31,570 nucleotides of DNA from a virus: the IMG/VR virus record IMGVR_UViG_3300044846_001718, positions 1-31,570 of that record; one strand, written 5' to 3'. Positions 29,496 to 31,570 of the stretch are shown piece after piece. A program made the translations under genes and the position numbers. How positions within the stretch are numbered: the stretch's first letter is position 1; each line of letters begins with the position of its first letter. The notes under the pieces were generated by a model that had not been told where the DNA came from, searched no databases, and worked only from the letters and a program-made list of their open reading frames with translations.

Positions 29496-29885
29496 ATGAA
29501 ACAAACATACGGAAGCAAAATAATGGATTTAATTTTGTATGCTGAAAAACTAGAATCAGTGCAATATCTGTACGATTATTTTATTCACTTAAAAAATAAT
29601 AGAAATTGTTTTGTGGTGGAAATGCGTAGACTAATTGCAAATGATTTAAAACAACAAGGTTTTAACGTTGTTGATATTGCTTTAATCTTATCTAAGCATC
29701 ATTCATCAATTATTTATATTAACGATACCTTAGCTAGTAATAATGTAGCGTTGGAAGTTAAAGAAAATTATAAAGATTGGATTGAACAAGGTGTTTATCC
29801 AAAGTCAGTGAGAGAAAAACAAGTATCTCACTTTCACAAAGACGGTATTAAAACCGTTATTGTTTATGAATTAATTAAAAAGTAA
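29496..29885 (+). CDS. DnaA-domain-IV-like DNA-binding protein
   Basis: The 129-aa product contains EMRRLIANDLKQQGFNVVDI followed by ALILSKHHSSIIYIND (about residues 42-76). This follows the pattern of the DnaA C-terminal domain, where a helix-turn-helix ends in DHST; here the signature is HHSS. No ATPase part is present. Such proteins may bind an origin or act as host DnaA competitors. Lying 1 kb before the primase gene, it is a candidate binder of the iterons at 1137-1363. Confidence 0.55.
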   Translation: MKQTYGSKIMDLILYAEKLESVQYLYDYFIHLKNNRNCFVVEMRRLIANDLKQQGFNVVDIALILSKHHSSIIYINDTLASNNVALEVKENYKDWIEQGVYPKSVREKQVSHFHKDGIKTVIVYELIKK

Positions 29886-29889
29886 AATT

Positions 29890-30072
29890 ATGGAAAAAGT
29901 AAAAGTAGGACAACGTTGGAGCAACACAACGAGAAATCAAATCATTGAAATCATATCAATAGACAATGATAAATGTTGGTACACAATTATTTCAGATGAC
30001 GGAAATAATACTATTCACGATCATAAAAAAAATGAAAAGCATATTAACAGACTTTACACTTTGATTAAATGA
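29890..30072 (+). CDS. Hypothetical protein, 60 aa
   Basis: It starts in an AAAATTATG context. The product has VGQRWSNTTRNQIIEIISI and later strands, suggesting a small SH3-like beta barrel. It overlaps the next gene by ATGA. Function unknown. Confidence 0.65.
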   Translation: MEKVKVGQRWSNTTRNQIIEIISIDNDKCWYTIISDDGNNTIHDHKKNEKHINRLYTLIK

Positions 30073-30356
30073 CAAAAACACAAAAAGACGATTTAGCGCA
30101 CATTGTTATGGCATCAATGCAACTTCAAAGCGCACTGCATACGCTTGACAATATCACTGGCGAGGGCAACAAGTTTAAGTTCAAAAAAAAGAAACAATGG
30201 AACGATTTTATAGACTATGTCAGACGTTTTGGAGAACGTGAGGGAATAGAACTTTACGATTTAACAGCGACAATGACAGAGCAAAGTCAAAATTATGTAG
30301 ATTGTGTCAACGAGTTTGACAAAGTTGCTGCAGAAATGAAAATATTTTTGCCTTAG
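30069..30356 (+). CDS. Hypothetical helical protein, 95 aa
   Basis: The 95-aa helical protein has a lysine-rich middle (KFKFKKKKQWNDF) and an acidic end. It is coupled by ATGA to the preceding gene. No recognised motif. It is the last gene before the primase leader. Confidence 0.6.
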   Translation: MTKTQKDDLAHIVMASMQLQSALHTLDNITGEGNKFKFKKKKQWNDFIDYVRRFGEREGIELYDLTATMTEQSQNYVDCVNEFDKVAAEMKIFLP

Positions 30357-30371
30357 TTTAGAAATAATTAT

Positions 30372-30379
30372 TATATTTG
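30372..30379 (+). promoter_or_regulatory. Primase promoter, TATATTTG
   Basis: TATATTTG matches TAnnTTTG, with TTTG at 30347-30350, 21 bp upstream, fitting a conventional -33 box. The predicted start near 30384 gives a leader of about 110 bases. Unlike P1-P4, the TTTATTAAAA box is not present at the nine-base spacing. Confidence 0.65.
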
Positions 30380-30391
30380 TAATTCACATAA

Positions 30392-30474
30392 AGTAACGAC
30401 CAATTACTAAGATTTTTTTTATTGAAACCTTGTTGATAGATGCCGTTTGGTCGTGGCTATATTGGCAAGGTTTC
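30392..30474 (+). ncRNA. Structured leader with possible kissing loops before the primase gene
   Basis: Hairpin 1 is AGTAA/TTACT (30392-30396, 30404-30408) with the 7-base loop CGACCAA, followed by eight T. Hairpin 2 is GAAACCTTG/CAAGGTTTC (30424-30432, 30466-30474). Its loop holds TTGGTCG (30447-30453), fully complementary to loop 1, extending to 8 bp (30396 with 30454). The order gives a kissing-loop or pseudoknot. Such leaders control replication genes in some plasmids by attenuation or translation. An ATG at 30440 is in frame with the primase and would make part of this coding; the family's usual start favours 30494. Confidence 0.45.
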
Positions 30475-30493
30475 TTCATTTTTATACATTTTT

Positions 30494-31570
30494 ATGGTAA
30501 GTATTTTTAAGCATGCAAAAGATTCAAACAGTGAACGAAATTTATCAATCGAAGCATTTTTTGATGGTATTAAAAACGGTCAGTGGCAAGATGAAATCCT
30601 GGATTATAGAACAGGAAAAAGAAAAAAAGAAACATTACATGCCGTAACAGCAAGCGGAGTTTTTAAAGAAAGGAAAGCAAATAATTTGCTTAAACATTCC
30701 GGATTAATTTGTATTGATGTTGATGCAAAGGACCAGATTTGTGAAATTGACATTGAATCACTGAAAAGCGATCAATTTGTGCATTGCATACACCGGTCAG
30801 CTGGAGGGTTTGGGTTTGCCGTTTATGTAAAGATTGATAGTGAGCGACATTTAGACGCGTTTCTAGGCCTTGAAGATTATTTCTTTGTAAATTATTCAAT
30901 CGTTGTAGATAAATCATGCAAAGACGTTTCAAGACTTAGATTTATTTCCTATGATCCTGAATTATTAATTAATGAAAAGTCAAAAGTTTTCAAAAAATAT
31001 CTTAAGAAAAAAGAAGTTGAACGCAAAAATTATAAACCATTTGTTGTAAAGTCAGATTTTGATGACATGGTTAACCAGGCAAGCTCAATGAATCTTTTTG
31101 ATGAATATTCAGATTACATAAAATTAGCCTTTGCTTTAGCTTCTGAATTTGGAGCAAATGGAGAAAATTATTTTCATTCACTTTGTAGAGCTTCGTCAAA
31201 ATACGATGAAGTAAAAGCATCAAAACATTATCAAAAAGCATGTGCAAGAAAAGAAACCGGCGTTTCTATTGCAACAGTTTATTGGAAGTTTAAAGATGCC
31301 GGAATTTCTTTGACATCTGAAAAAACAGAAACAATTAAATCCGTTATTAAACTTTCAGAAAATCCAAAGGAAACTTTAAAAGAATTAGGCATTGAAGACA
31401 ATGATAATATTGTTGAAAATTTAAAACAAGGTACAAAGGAAAAAACAGAGCTAGATGAAATCATTGATTTGATAAAATTGAAAAAAATTAAATTTAATGA
31501 AATAACTAGAAACTTTGAAATGAAAGGCCAGGAAATGACAGATAGAGAAATGGCGCAATTTTATTCATTA
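30494..31570 (+). CDS. Primase-helicase, N-terminal VirE_N/BT4734-like primase part (continues at 1)
   Basis: This is the 5' part of the 693-aa protein completed at 1-1132. Residues about 1-170 match the VirE_N/BT4734-like primase-polymerase domain: HSGLICIDVDAKD (68-80), HCIHRSAGGFGFAVYVKI (98-115) and SRLRFISYDPEL (146-157). Residues about 205-275 form a PriCT-2-like helical domain (IKLAFALASEFGANGENYFH). A charged linker then leads to the VapE-like helicase. ATG 30494 is chosen because the family begins near 'VS.FK..KD'; ATG 30440 would add 18 residues. Fusing primase and helicase gives a self-contained initiator that uses the host polymerase. Confidence 0.88.
   Translation, partial: MVSIFKHAKDSNSERNLSIEAFFDGIKNGQWQDEILDYRTGKRKKETLHAVTASGVFKERKANNLLKHSGLICIDVDAKDQICEIDIESLKSDQFVHCIHRSAGGFGFAVYVKIDSERHLDAFLGLEDYFFVNYSIVVDKSCKDVSRLRFISYDPELLINEKSKVFKKYLKKKEVERKNYKPFVVKSDFDDMVNQASSMNLFDEYSDYIKLAFALASEFGANGENYFHSLCRASSKYDEVKASKHYQKACARKETGVSIATVYWKFKDAGISLTSEKTETIKSVIKLSENPKETLKELGIEDNDNIVENLKQGTKEKTELDEIIDLIKLKKIKFNEITRNFEMKGQEMTDREMAQFYSL
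31444..31570. repeat. Terminal direct repeat, right copy (contig overlap)
   Basis: These bases are identical to 1-127 and lie in the same reading frame of the primase-helicase gene. See the left copy for interpretation. Confidence 0.95.

Noticed and set aside
30690-30932. Minus-strand open frame of 80 codons
   Set aside because: It is antisense to the conserved primase domain.
1-31570. tRNA genes, integrase, repressor or DNA polymerase
   Set aside because: None was recognised in any intergenic stretch or product; absence by eye does not exclude strongly diverged forms.

Overview
The window is a complete tailed-phage genome from a Bacteroidetes host, most likely a flavobacterium or relative. 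The host call rests on low GC content, AT-rich start contexts of the type AAAATTATG instead of strong Shine-Dalgarno sites, TAnnTTTG -7 promoter boxes, and protein families typical of this phylum. Bases 1-127 are identical to 31444-31570, and one gene runs through the junction in frame, so the unique sequence is a circle or circular permutation of 31,443 bp. No integrase, excisionase, repressor, tRNA, DNA polymerase or CRISPR array was seen. It looks like a small siphovirus, lytic or at least not integrating, that borrows the host replisome.

Layout. (1) 30494-31570 plus 1-1132: a primase-helicase fusion interrupted only by the arbitrary contig cut. (2) 1133-1376: a non-coding block of eight 8-11 bp iteron-like motifs, a candidate replication origin or operator. 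(3) 1377-3183: an SF2 helicase with a zinc ribbon, then an overlapping VRR-NUC nuclease. (4) 3223-5942: a run of very small, translationally coupled early genes, including a paralogous trio. (5) 5923-8302: a sigma-like regulator, a SAP-like small protein and both terminase subunits. (6) 8324-15476: tail tip, hub and tape measure genes with two small neck-like proteins. (7) 15473-16982: a three-gene cassette on the opposite strand that includes two probable tail assembly chaperones. (8) 17027-23651: protease/scaffold, major capsid protein, tail tube, portal, connectors and tail fibre. (9) 23651-25998: lysis and host-interaction block (two small membrane proteins, a metallophosphoesterase, a YkuD-like enzyme) ending at a strong terminator. 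(10) 26088-30493: early/recombination region with several independent promoters, small proteins, a lambda-exonuclease-like recombinase, an SSB-like protein, a DnaA-domain-IV-like protein and a structured leader in front of the primase.

How the parts work together. Primase-helicase, SF2 helicase, nuclease, exonuclease and SSB-like protein form a replication and recombination set around the iteron block. Early promoters at 3192, 26137, 26959 and 28527 share one unusual architecture: TTTATyAAAA, exactly nine bases, then TAnATTTG. The terminases, virion genes and lysis genes form one long plus-strand late unit, punctuated by hairpin terminators after the capsid and tail tube genes. Chaperone genes are transcribed against this unit.

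Most unusual signals: a possible kissing-loop or pseudoknot leader upstream of the primase (30392-30474), the iteron block (1137-1363), the shared promoter architecture, the inverted chaperone cassette, and a gene split by an in-frame stop (29000-29494). All functional calls come from motif reading and remembered family features; no search was run.
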